Below, one piece after another: positions 1 to 6,429 of a stretch of DNA of 8,393 nucleotides. A program made the position numbers and the translations under genes. Source of the DNA: Xanthobacteraceae bacterium (GTDB taxonomy: Bacteria; Pseudomonadota; Alphaproteobacteria; Rhizobiales; Xanthobacteraceae); assembly GCA_030037185.1 (NCBI GenBank), contig JASHRR010000048.1:1-8393 (forward strand). The letters run 5' to 3'. The notes beneath the pieces are model-generated. The model was not told the origin of the DNA and made no database searches. It saw only the letters and a program-made list of their open reading frames with translations. Each line of letters begins with the position of its first letter. The stretch's first letter is position 1.

Positions 1-396
1 GAACTCGCCATGATCGCCGCTGCGCACGTCGATCTTGTAGACGGTGCCCCAGCCGTCGCTCGTATACATGAAGCCATTGTCGATTAACGGATTGACCTCG
101 TTCTCGGGACCGTTCTGGCCGATGTCCTGCATGCCGCGCAGCGCCAGCGCCCACACCATGCGCAGGTTTTTGACGTTGTCGCGGTTGATCTGGGCGAGCT
201 TAGAATAGCGGGTCGAGCCGTAGTCCCCGTTCATCATCAGCCAGTTTTGCGGCTCATTGGCAGAATTGACGAGCCGGTCGCGGTTGACCGTCATCTTGTA
301 TTCGGCCGCTTGGGCCACAGCCGCGAGAGCGGTCAATGAAACGCCGAGCAAGGCCGTGCGTACCGCAACGGCGATAAATCCGAGGTGTTCAGGCAT
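1..396 (-). CDS. PQQ-dependent methanol/ethanol-type dehydrogenase, second copy (partial, C-terminus outside window)
   Basis: This is the N-terminal 132 codons of a periplasmic quinoprotein alcohol dehydrogenase; the rest lies beyond base 1. The ATG at 396-394 follows a GGGAGGA Shine-Dalgarno (about 404-410). Residues 1-30 form a Sec signal peptide ending in VAQA before AEYK. From AEYK onward the protein matches the complete copy at 611-2377 almost residue for residue: over about 100 residues I see only Ser-Ala in place of Ala-Gln near residue 45. The DNA differs at roughly 30 of about 310 aligned bases, nearly all synonymous. The signal peptides share only about half their residues but align without a gap. 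The gene lies 214 bases downstream of the first copy on the same strand, so this is a tandem duplication. The catalytic aspartate and metal ligands lie outside the window, so I cannot say whether this copy is active. Family assignment is secure; substrate is unknown. Confidence 0.93.
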   Translation of the reverse strand, partial: MPEHLGFIAVAVRTALLGVSLTALAAVAQAAEYKMTVNRDRLVNSANEPQNWLMMNGDYGSTRYSKLAQINRDNVKNLRMVWALALRGMQDIGQNGPENEVNPLIDNGFMYTSDGWGTVYKIDVRSGDHGEF

Positions 397-426
397 TTGT
401 CGTTCCTCCCGTGTTGGCGAGACGCG

Positions 427-439
427 CTGGCGGCGCCAG
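427..439. repeat. 13-base odd palindrome in the leader of the second PQQ dehydrogenase copy
   Basis: CTGGCG G CGCCAG is a perfect inverted repeat with a one-base centre. It lies about 30 bases upstream of the ATG at 396, in the spacer between the two dehydrogenase copies. It could be a regulator half-site pair or part of an RNA hairpin in the leader. In DNA this rich in GC, short palindromes also arise by chance. Confidence 0.3.
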
Positions 440-449
440 TAGCTTACAG

Positions 450-478
450 CCCCGGATTGAGCACAGCGCAATCCGGGG
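450..478. repeat. REP-like palindrome between the two PQQ dehydrogenase genes
   Basis: CCCCGGATT and AATCCGGGG form a perfect 9-base stem around an 11-base loop (GAGCACAGCGC). The core CCGGATTGAGC...GCAATCCGGG resembles, from memory, dispersed palindromes common between genes in Bradyrhizobium and relatives. A second, weaker element with the same core lies at 7994-8022 in the opposite orientation. It sits just downstream of the first dehydrogenase copy and could act as a processing or attenuation hairpin between the two genes. There is no T-run after the stem, so it is not a classic intrinsic terminator. Confidence 0.6.
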
Positions 479-610
479 TCCCCGATCAATGTGGCGACGT
501 CGCCCCTTCCTTCGCTGGCGCTCAACCCGGGTCCCTCGGACCGCGGGCGTCCCGCCTGACCCTGCCGCCGGCGTGCCGGGAGGACAGGGCGAATGAAGGG
601 ACGCGATGTT

Positions 611-2377
611 TCAATTCAACGCAAACACGAACAGATAGCTCGCGTGCTCGAGGTTATCGTATTTCACCGGATGCAGGTGGCGCCCGCTGGCCTGCACCGC
701 GAGATATTCCTTCGGCCCGATCGCGTAGACAACCGGCGCCCCCTTCAGCGGCGTCCCCACATTGAAGCGCCACAGCTCCTGGAGCTTCTCGTCATCATAG
801 GCGACCACCCAGCCGTCCTGCAGGGCCGAGAACACCAGGCCGCCCGCTGTCGCCGTCGCGCCGGAGCGGATTTCGATGTCGGTCACGGTTTTTGCCAGCA
901 CTTTGTGGTTGACCACATCGTAGGCCGTGATGGCCCCGTAATAGAGGTCGCTGGTGTAGGTCCGCTTCTCGCTGTTCTTGGCATCAAGCCCGCCATTCGC
1001 GCTGAGGAACTTGAACTCGGCGCCGTTCTGGCTGAAGCAACCCTCGGCGCCGACCCCGTAGGCGATCTGCTTGACCGGATTATAGGCGGTGGGCTGATGA
1101 GCGACACCGCCGTGCCAGGTCGGGCAGGCCCGCTTCATGCCGTCGCCGCGCAGTGCGCGAGCTTCCGAAACATAAGTCTGCACGTCAAGCTTCGGATCGT
1201 ATTCGAGCGGCTTGCCGGTCTTGGGGTCGAGGCCCTTGGTCCAGTTGAGGTCGTTGACGTACTGGCCGCCCTTGATGAAGCTGCCGTTGGCGCGGTCGAG
1301 CGTATAGTAGAAACCGTTGCGCCCAAAGTGGCCCATCACCTTGCGCATCTCGCCGTTGACGTTGACGTCGTAGAGCATATGGATGCCGATCTCATCATAG
1401 TCCCAGGCGTCGTTCGGCAGATACTGGAAGTACCAGACGAGCTTGCCGGTGTTGATGTCGAGCGCCACCGCCGAGTCGGTATAAAGATTGTCGCCCGGCC
1501 GCGCTTGCGGGTCGTAAAGCGGCACCGGATTGCCGGTCCCCCAAATGGTGAGCTTGTTGACCGGATCGTACGAACCGGTCTGCCACAGCCCGCCGCCGCC
1601 GGTCTTCCAGGCGTTGTTCTTGTCCTTCCAGGTTTCGCTGCCGGGTTCGCCCGCCTTCGGGATCGCATACCAGCGCCACAGCTCATTGCCAGTGCGCGCG
1701 TCGAGCGCCGCAAGCCAGCCGCGGGTGCCGGCGTCGCCGGAGCCGTTCGCCACCAGGATCTTGCCTTCGGCCGCAAGCGGCGCCGAGCGAAAGCGTTCTT
1801 TGCCGCCAAACTCATTGGGCCTGGCGATCTGCTTGTCCCACACGATCTCGCCGCTGTCGCGGTTGATCGCGATCACGCGGCCGTCCGGCAGGTTGGCGAT
1901 CACGCGATCTTCCCACAGCGCGATCCCTCGCGTCTGGGAAATGTTGCCTTCATGCTTGACGCCGGGGTCGGCGATCCACACAAACTCGCCGTGATCGCCG
2001 CTGCGCACGTCGATCTTGTAGACCGTGCCCCAGCCGTCGCTCGTGTACATGAAGCCGTTGTCGATTAACGGATTGACTTCATTCTCGGGGCCGTTCTGAC
2101 CGATGTCCTGCATGCCGCGCAATGCCAGCGCCCACACCATGCGCAGGTTCTTGACGTTGTCGCGGTTGATCTGCGCGAGCTTCGAATAGCGGGTCGAGCC
2201 ATAGTCGCCGTTCATCATCAGCCAGTTCTGCGGCTCGTTTTGCGCGTTGACGAGCCGGTCGCGGTTGACCGTCATCTTATACTCGGCGGCCTGTGCCGCG
2301 CCGGCGAGCGCGGCAAGCGAGGCCCCCGCCATCGCGGTACGCGCGGTGGTGCCGACAAATCCAAAACGACGACGCAT
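611..2377 (-). CDS. PQQ-dependent methanol/ethanol-family dehydrogenase, lanthanide-type motif (complete copy)
   Basis: This 588-residue periplasmic quinoprotein oxidises an alcohol or aldehyde with PQQ and passes electrons to a cytochrome c. Residues 1-30 are a signal peptide ending AQA before AEYK. Beta-propeller tryptophan-docking repeats of the AxDxxTGxxxW type lie near 170-180, 224-234, 305-315 and 526-536. By alignment to MxaF/XoxF from memory, W265 stacks on PQQ, N283 (GTGNP) is a metal ligand, D326 is the catalytic base, D328 (W-D-Y-D) is the extra aspartate of lanthanide enzymes, and R353 contacts PQQ. There are two oddities. The vicinal Cys-Cys position reads Gly144-Asn145, and the metal-binding Glu aligns with D215. 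There is no CXXCH, so no fused haem domain (type I). The start is the ATG at 2377, with AAGGAG six bases before it; an upstream in-frame TTG at 2401 has no such support, and the second copy aligns from this ATG. Substrate is unknown. Confidence 0.95.
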   Translation of the reverse strand: MRRRFGFVGTTARTAMAGASLAALAGAAQAAEYKMTVNRDRLVNAQNEPQNWLMMNGDYGSTRYSKLAQINRDNVKNLRMVWALALRGMQDIGQNGPENEVNPLIDNGFMYTSDGWGTVYKIDVRSGDHGEFVWIADPGVKHEGNISQTRGIALWEDRVIANLPDGRVIAINRDSGEIVWDKQIARPNEFGGKERFRSAPLAAEGKILVANGSGDAGTRGWLAALDARTGNELWRWYAIPKAGEPGSETWKDKNNAWKTGGGGLWQTGSYDPVNKLTIWGTGNPVPLYDPQARPGDNLYTDSAVALDINTGKLVWYFQYLPNDAWDYDEIGIHMLYDVNVNGEMRKVMGHFGRNGFYYTLDRANGSFIKGGQYVNDLNWTKGLDPKTGKPLEYDPKLDVQTYVSEARALRGDGMKRACPTWHGGVAHQPTAYNPVKQIAYGVGAEGCFSQNGAEFKFLSANGGLDAKNSEKRTYTSDLYYGAITAYDVVNHKVLAKTVTDIEIRSGATATAGGLVFSALQDGWVVAYDDEKLQELWRFNVGTPLKGAPVVYAIGPKEYLAVQASGRHLHPVKYDNLEHASYLFVFALN

Positions 2378-2383
2378 TGCGTA

Positions 2384-2389
2384 CTCCTT
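2384..2389 (-). promoter_or_regulatory. Ribosome binding site of the complete PQQ dehydrogenase
   Basis: AAGGAG on the minus strand, followed by TACGCA and then the ATG at 2377. It settles the start, because the frame stays open further upstream to a TTG at 2401 that lacks a comparable site. Confidence 0.8.
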
Positions 2390-2498
2390 GGTGGTTTCCA
2401 AACCTTGCCCGTCAGGCGCGCAACAGATGGCGAAACGCCTTGGGGCTTGGCGCCGACATTACACGGCCGCAGAGGCCTCGCAAAGGTAGCGAGCGCTT

Positions 2499-2864
2499 TC
2501 ACCCCACCCTGATATTGGCGGCCTTGATCGCCTTCGCCCGGGTCGACAGCTCCGGCCCTCGTCCGCATGCCGAAATCCTCCGGCGTGCCTGAAACCACAT
2601 CTGCCGAGCGCGCCTCCCCTGCATATCTTTCGTCCCCAAGCTCCGGACGATCTCGCGGCTAAGACGCGCGATCACCCCCTTCGGGGTTCCGGCGGGACGA
2701 CGAAGCCAACGAAACAGTCGCCCTCGATCAAATTGCGCCACGTACCCCGGGTCTTTAGGCCAAGCCTTCAGGTGGGGGATGGGTTACATCGAGATCACCG
2801 AGGTTGCAGCTGGAACGCTGAGCACACGTGTCCCGGCAATGAAACGGCGACGATCTGTTCTCAT
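2499..2864 (-). pseudogene. Remnant of a TctC/Bug solute-binding protein gene (internal deletion plus frameshifts)
   Basis: A good start survives: GGAGGG (2868-2873) and an ATG at 2864 open MRTDRRRFIAGT followed by a hydrophobic stretch, which resembles the Tat-type leaders of many Bradyrhizobium TctC proteins. This frame stops at TAA 2786-2784, where mature protein should begin. The remaining sequence reads as a TctC C-terminus only if frames are changed. FVGFVVP is in one frame, PAGTPKGVIARLSREIVRSL in the next, GTPEDF in a third, and AKAIKAANIRV returns to the second. The intact TctC at 6955-7935 ends with the equivalent IIKAANIKPE. Roughly 200 central residues are missing, so the gene is dead. 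It lies co-directionally between the aldolase fusion and the PQQ dehydrogenase, so a solute-binding protein was probably once part of this run of genes. Family call from motif recognition, fairly sure. Confidence 0.75.
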
Positions 2865-3168
2865 GAACCCTCCGCAATGCGGTTCGGTACACGACCACCG
2901 CCGTCGCAGTCCGGGACGACGAGCATTCTTGTCATCGCCCGTCAGGCAGCAAATTCTAGGCGCGACCCGCAGGCGCCGACAATGGGAAACCTGGGAATTC
3001 GCCGATCATCCCGAAATCACACGCGGCGGCATCGAGGAGCCGCGGGCGACGACAAGCCTCCCAAACAGCCGATTGCCGATCCATAATCATCTGGTCGCGC
3101 ACGCCCCGACCTGCCGTGCGCAGGAGGACGTGAAGGATCGGCGGGCCTTACGTCGACAACCCTCGCCG
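2865..3168. other. Non-coding spacer between the aldolase fusion and the tctC remnant
   Basis: About 300 bases in which I recognise no gene on either strand. Short open frames here give arginine- and proline-rich translations without family motifs. The only structure I can point to is a possible promoter at 2953-2982 facing the dead tctC gene. Confidence 0.5.
2953..2982 (-). promoter_or_regulatory. Possible sigma-70 promoter upstream of the tctC remnant
   Basis: On the minus strand, TTGTCG (2982-2977) and TAGAAT (2958-2953) are separated by 18 bases, with five of six matches in the -10 box and four of six in the -35 box. It lies about 90 bases before the ATG at 2864. If active, it could now serve the PQQ dehydrogenases downstream of the dead gene. 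This is consensus matching only. Confidence 0.3.
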
Positions 3169-5247
3169 TCACCTTAACGCCGCCGCAATATTGCCGCCGT
3201 CGACGGTGGTGACGTCGGCGGTGGTTTTCAGCGCCAGCGCCTGGGCAAGAAACGCCTGGGCAACATCCTCCGGCGCCACCTCGCGGCGGAGCAGGTTGCC
3301 GCTCATGTATTCGGCCTCGTTGAGCCCGCGCGCCTTGGCGCGCTCGGCGATCATGGCGTCGGTGAGGAGGCCGGAGCGGATCCGGTCGGCATTGACGGCG
3401 TTGGCGCGGATGCCGTCGGCCCCGTAGTCGAGCGCATATTGCCGCGCCAGGAAAAGCGTCGCGGCCTTGGGCAGGCCATAGGGTCCGAAATCCGGCCCCG
3501 GATTGACAGCCTGCTTGGAGGCGTTGAACAAAAGGCACCCGCCGGTGCCCTGCGCCCGCATGATCCGTACTGCCGCCTGGGCGACGCGCTGATGACCGTA
3601 GAAGTTGAGGTCGAAGCTCCGATGCAGAATCGCCTCGTCGACCTCGCCGATGCGACCCTGCCAGGCCGCCCCCGCATTCGACACGACGATGTCGACGCCG
3701 CCGAAATTTTCGGCGACCTTGTCGAACGCTGCCCGCACCGAGGCTGCATCGGTCACGTCGCAGCGCAAGGCAAGCGCCGCGCCGCCGATCGCCTGGGCGA
3801 CGGTCCCAAGAGCCGCCTCGTTCACATCGAGCAGCGCAACCTCGGCCCCGGCAGCCGCCAGCGCTTTGCCGGTGGCAGCGCCGATCGCGCCGGCGGCGCC
3901 GGTGACTGCGGCGATCTGGCCGGCGAGCGGCAATTCCTTGGCGGCGCCGAGCTTCGCCTGCTCGAGCGACCAGTATTCGCAATCGAACATATCGGCTTCG
4001 GAGATCGATTCGAACCGCCCGATCGCTTCGGCGTCCGTGATGGTCTCGACCGCCGCCTCCGCGAGATCGGCTGCAATCCTCGCATCCTTCTTGGAGCGGC
4101 CGAGGCCGAACAGGCCGAGCCCGGGCACCAGCACCACGCGGGGCAGCGGATCAAGCATGATCTTTCCGCCGCCGCAGCGCGCATTGTGGCGCGCGAAATA
4201 GCGCCGATAGTCTTCCATGAAAGCCGCCGCCGCCGCAGTGGTACTCGCCGCAAAGTCGGCCGCCTGCCGTGGCGCCTCCAGCACCAGGGGCCAGTTCTTG
4301 GTGCGGATGGTGTGGTCGGGCGTCGCCACACCCGCGGTGGCATAGCGCTTCACCTCGGCGCCGTTGATGAAATTGCCGATTAAGTCGCTCGTCCGGAACT
4401 CGAGAATCAATCGCCGGTGCGCACCGGACGGGTCCTTGACGGCGCAGGCGCCGCGCACCATGGGCGCAGCTTCGGCAAGCCGCAACATCCCCGGCTCCTT
4501 TGCTGCCCCGCAACCGGCGGAGGAAAGGGTGGCGGCGATCTGGAACACGGCGCGGCGACCGCGCCGCAACGCCGCCTCAGCGAGCGAGACCATTTCAATC
4601 ATGCGCTCGTAGGCCTCTTCTGCGCTGTCCCCGAAGGTGAAGATGCCGTGCTTGTGGAGAATGAGGCCGTTGACGGCCGTGTGCGCGTCGTAAATGTCGC
4701 CGGCTTTCTTCGCAAGCGCAAAGCCCGGCATGATATAGGGCACAATGCCCATGCGGCCGTCATAGACCTCTGCTGCGCGCGCCTCGCCGTCCGGCTGATC
4801 GACCAGGCTGAGAACTGCGGTGGGATGGGTGTGATCGACGAACTTGTGCCGCATGAATGCATGCAGCAAGGTCTCGACCGAGGGAGTGGGCGCCGTCGGA
4901 TCGATGAGATTGGCGCGCTGCAGGCGAACCATGTCTTCATCCGACAGCATGTCGCGCGCCCGCAGCGCCCGCAGCTCGGCAAGCCGCACCGCTGGCAGGC
5001 CGGCAGGCTCGATCACCGCCATATCGGCCCCCGAGCCCTTGACGCACAGCACCTCGACATCACGGCCCATGAGATCCGCCGTGCGCGTCTTGACCGAAGT
5101 ATTGCCCCCACCGTGCAACACGAGGCGCGGATCGGCGCCGAGCAGCCGCGTCGTGTAAACGCGCAGCGCGAGATCGCGCGGCACACCGGCCTCGCCGTAC
5201 CGCATCACCATTGCCTCGGCATCGGCTCTTACGAAGCGGCTTTGCAT
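3169..5247 (-). CDS. Bifunctional class II aldolase / short-chain dehydrogenase (rhamnulose-1-phosphate aldolase/lactaldehyde dehydrogenase type)
   Basis: This 692-residue cytoplasmic fusion enzyme has the usual length of its family. Residues about 1-400 are a class II (zinc) aldolase: LHGGGNTSVK at 44-53 binds phosphate, and His139/His141 (DHTHP) and His198/His200 (HKHGIFTFG) are likely metal ligands. Residues about 440-692 are an SDR: the NAD(P)-binding TGAAGAIG is at 449-456, NAG at 524-526, and the catalytic set is Ser577 (NASKQ), Tyr590 and Lys594 (YGLPK). In characterised relatives the aldolase splits rhamnulose-1-phosphate into dihydroxyacetone phosphate and lactaldehyde, and the SDR oxidises lactaldehyde; other sugar phosphates are possible. 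The start is the ATG at 5247, with GGAG seven bases upstream. An in-frame ATG at 5340 would add 31 residues with no family similarity. There is no rhamnose isomerase or kinase in the window. Family is sure; substrate is inferred. Confidence 0.93.
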   Translation of the reverse strand: MQSRFVRADAEAMVMRYGEAGVPRDLALRVYTTRLLGADPRLVLHGGGNTSVKTRTADLMGRDVEVLCVKGSGADMAVIEPAGLPAVRLAELRALRARDMLSDEDMVRLQRANLIDPTAPTPSVETLLHAFMRHKFVDHTHPTAVLSLVDQPDGEARAAEVYDGRMGIVPYIMPGFALAKKAGDIYDAHTAVNGLILHKHGIFTFGDSAEEAYERMIEMVSLAEAALRRGRRAVFQIAATLSSAGCGAAKEPGMLRLAEAAPMVRGACAVKDPSGAHRRLILEFRTSDLIGNFINGAEVKRYATAGVATPDHTIRTKNWPLVLEAPRQAADFAASTTAAAAAFMEDYRRYFARHNARCGGGKIMLDPLPRVVLVPGLGLFGLGRSKKDARIAADLAEAAVETITDAEAIGRFESISEADMFDCEYWSLEQAKLGAAKELPLAGQIAAVTGAAGAIGAATGKALAAAGAEVALLDVNEAALGTVAQAIGGAALALRCDVTDAASVRAAFDKVAENFGGVDIVVSNAGAAWQGRIGEVDEAILHRSFDLNFYGHQRVAQAAVRIMRAQGTGGCLLFNASKQAVNPGPDFGPYGLPKAATLFLARQYALDYGADGIRANAVNADRIRSGLLTDAMIAERAKARGLNEAEYMSGNLLRREVAPEDVAQAFLAQALALKTTADVTTVDGGNIAAALR

Positions 5248-5254
5248 CAACGTT

Positions 5255-5258
5255 CTCC
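5255..5258 (-). promoter_or_regulatory. Ribosome binding site of the aldolase/dehydrogenase fusion
   Basis: GGAG (within GGTGGAGAACG) seven bases before the ATG at 5247. It supports this start over the in-frame ATG at 5340. No clear promoter was found in the 236-base gap to the cupin gene, so readthrough from the cupin gene is possible. Confidence 0.65.
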
Positions 5259-5483
5259 ACCACGATTGGCCACCAAACTTCAACGAGCATGGCCGCCGCG
5301 CTGCACCGTCGGACGGCCGGCACGGCAGAACGGCTGCCAAAAAAACCTGGGCCGCGTCTGCCCAACCTCACAACCCGCGCCAGAGCATTTTTCGATGAGG
5401 TGGCCTCACCGGTCGCGCAGCACCACAGCGCTGCACAACTTGCCGCATCTGCAGATTAAAGCCTGCGCACTGCGGTGCGGCCC

Positions 5484-5879
5484 TCAGGGTGCCGGCGAAG
5501 CGAGCGGCTTGTCTTTTTCCACCACGAACGTACCGACCAACTTCGCACCCGTCGGACCGGCCTTCGCGATATGCGCGGTGCTGACCGGAATCATGTAGCT
5601 ATCGCCCTGTCTGAAAGCTTTGGGCGGCCCTTCGCCGACTGTAAATTCAATCGTGCCCTCAAGCACATAGCCGACCTCACCGCCCGGATGCGTATGGCGC
5701 GCCACCACGCCGTTGGGGACAATCTCAATTAGCATGAGCTGTGTCGCCATCCTGTCTCCGGGAAAGTCCCCGCGCTGCAGCAGGGTCCGCTTGATCGGTT
5801 CGGGCTGCTGAGCATAGGCACCGGACGCGCAAAAACAGGCTGCGATCAGCATGCTGCAAATCATAGGAACCCTGACCAT
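5484..5879 (-). CDS. Secreted single-domain cupin protein
   Basis: A 131-residue protein with a signal peptide (residues 1-23, ending AYA before QQPEP), so probably periplasmic. The cupin motif 1 pattern G-x5-HxH-x3-E-x6-G is complete, at Gly57, His62, His64, Glu68 and Gly75. Motif 2 is represented by Gly92, Pro98 and His103. The three histidines and the glutamate would bind one metal ion. Small secreted cupins of this kind are common in Bradyrhizobium relatives and usually have no assigned reaction. The ATG at 5879 is chosen because AGGGAG lies six bases upstream and the hydrophobic leader begins right after it. An in-frame ATG at 5915 would put a charged His/Arg-rich stretch in front of the leader. 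It is the first gene of the minus-strand run, 236 bases before the aldolase fusion. Function unknown. Confidence 0.88.
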   Translation of the reverse strand: MVRVPMICSMLIAACFCASGAYAQQPEPIKRTLLQRGDFPGDRMATQLMLIEIVPNGVVARHTHPGGEVGYVLEGTIEFTVGEGPPKAFRQGDSYMIPVSTAHIAKAGPTGAKLVGTFVVEKDKPLASPAP

Positions 5880-5885
5880 CGCACA

Positions 5886-5891
5886 CTCCCT
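5886..5891 (-). promoter_or_regulatory. Ribosome binding site of the cupin gene
   Basis: AGGGAG six bases before the ATG at 5879. It decides the start in favour of 5879 over the upstream in-frame ATG at 5915. Confidence 0.7.
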
Positions 5892-5921
5892 GCCATGCCG
5901 ATGAACCGCGCACATCGATGG

Positions 5922-5930
5922 TTTATAGCA
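5922..5930 (-). promoter_or_regulatory. Possible extended -10 promoter for the cupin gene
   Basis: The minus strand reads TGCTATAAA, an extended -10 box (TGn plus a five-of-six TATAAT match), about 45 bases before the ATG at 5879. No good -35 hexamer is visible at 16-18 bases, as is usual for extended -10 promoters. It may drive the whole minus-strand run. Consensus match only. Confidence 0.4.
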
Positions 5931-5957
5931 AGCCTAATCCAAAAGGCACATTGTTGA

Positions 5958-6411
5958 GCGGACCGCTATCAAACCCTCCATGGTTTTGATGCGGAGCGCG
6001 CAAAACAGCGGACACCCGAACCCCGGTGTCCGCACCACGGACAACCGAAGACGCATGCGCTTGATGCCGCCTGCGCGGGCGAGACGGATACGCTCGCCGG
6101 CTGGGAAATTCCGACGCTCGCAATCAAGGCGATGGGGCGCGGCGCCTGCTCCGGGCTGGCCGCACACGGTTTGCCGCGCGGCTATCCCATGGGCAGCAAG
6201 TCCGTCCCGGGCTTCAATACCGGCAACCTGGTCCTTCCCGAGGTAACGAAAGGCGCTCGCGGCCGGCATCATGTCGGGTGAGTTGCTGTTGCAGCCAAAG
6301 GGCGATTCAGCATCCAGACAAGAAACGGAGTCGTCAAAGATGTCGGGCACCGGTACTTTTATCCGCCAGCGCGGAGACGGCTGCACGGGCGCGCTCCCAC
6401 GGCGTGAATGC
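5958..6411 (+). pseudogene. iscB: C-terminal remnant of an IscB-type (RRXRR/HNH) RNA-guided nuclease gene
   Basis: IscB proteins are the RNA-guided, IS200/IS605-associated nucleases ancestral to Cas9. In the frame open from 5958 the sequence reads GQPKTHALDAAC (from about 6039), IKAMGRG (6123-6143), HGLPRGY, SKSVPGF and TG-LV (to about 6233). These match the RuvC-III region (the His and Asp of HALDA, at 6054 and 6063) and the C-terminal domain of IscB. A TGA at 6279-6281 falls where relatives have Arg in THVGRVAV: here it is HHVG-stop-VAV. Similarity resumes with GRFSIQT and GVV, then moves to the +1 frame near 6340 (RQRGDG, as in the QRADGYGY tail). The start, PLMP, RuvC-I, bridge helix, RuvC-II and HNH are all absent, so no nuclease can be made. 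The guide (omega) RNA would lie upstream of a full gene, and I see no candidate. No tnpA is visible. Recognised from memory of family motifs. Confidence 0.8.
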
Positions 6412-6429
6412 CGGGCTACGTGGGGCTAT

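Noticed and set aside
593..2068. 491-codon open frame on the plus strand
   Set aside because: It lies antisense to the complete PQQ dehydrogenase. Its translation is low-complexity (Val/Ala/Arg/His-rich) without domains, a typical mirror of a GC-rich gene.
2458..2463. TGTAAT as a -10 box for the PQQ dehydrogenase on the minus strand
   Set aside because: No -35 match is found at 16-18 bases. The nearest candidate, TTGCGA, is only 14 bases away, so the evidence is too weak to annotate.
2733..3177. Overlapping plus-strand open frames of 117 and 132 codons
   Set aside because: Translations are Arg/Pro-rich with no domain, no good ribosome binding site and no conserved motif. They overlap the tctC remnant and spacer.
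3439..4383. 314-codon open frame on the plus strand
   Set aside because: It is antisense to the SDR domain, whose NAD-binding and Tyr-Lys motifs prove the minus strand is coding.
4417..5598. 393-codon open frame on the plus strand
   Set aside because: It is antisense to the aldolase part of the fusion enzyme, has no recognisable motifs, and crosses the gap into the cupin gene. It is a shadow of strong third-position GC.
5934..6386. 150-codon open frame on the minus strand
   Set aside because: It has no family motif or convincing start. The opposite strand carries the IscB C-terminal motifs across the same bases, which explains the open frame as a shadow.
5985..6411. An omega RNA or active IscB system
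   Set aside because: The 5' two-thirds of the gene and its upstream region, where the guide RNA is encoded, are absent. The remaining frame is also interrupted, so no functional system can be claimed.
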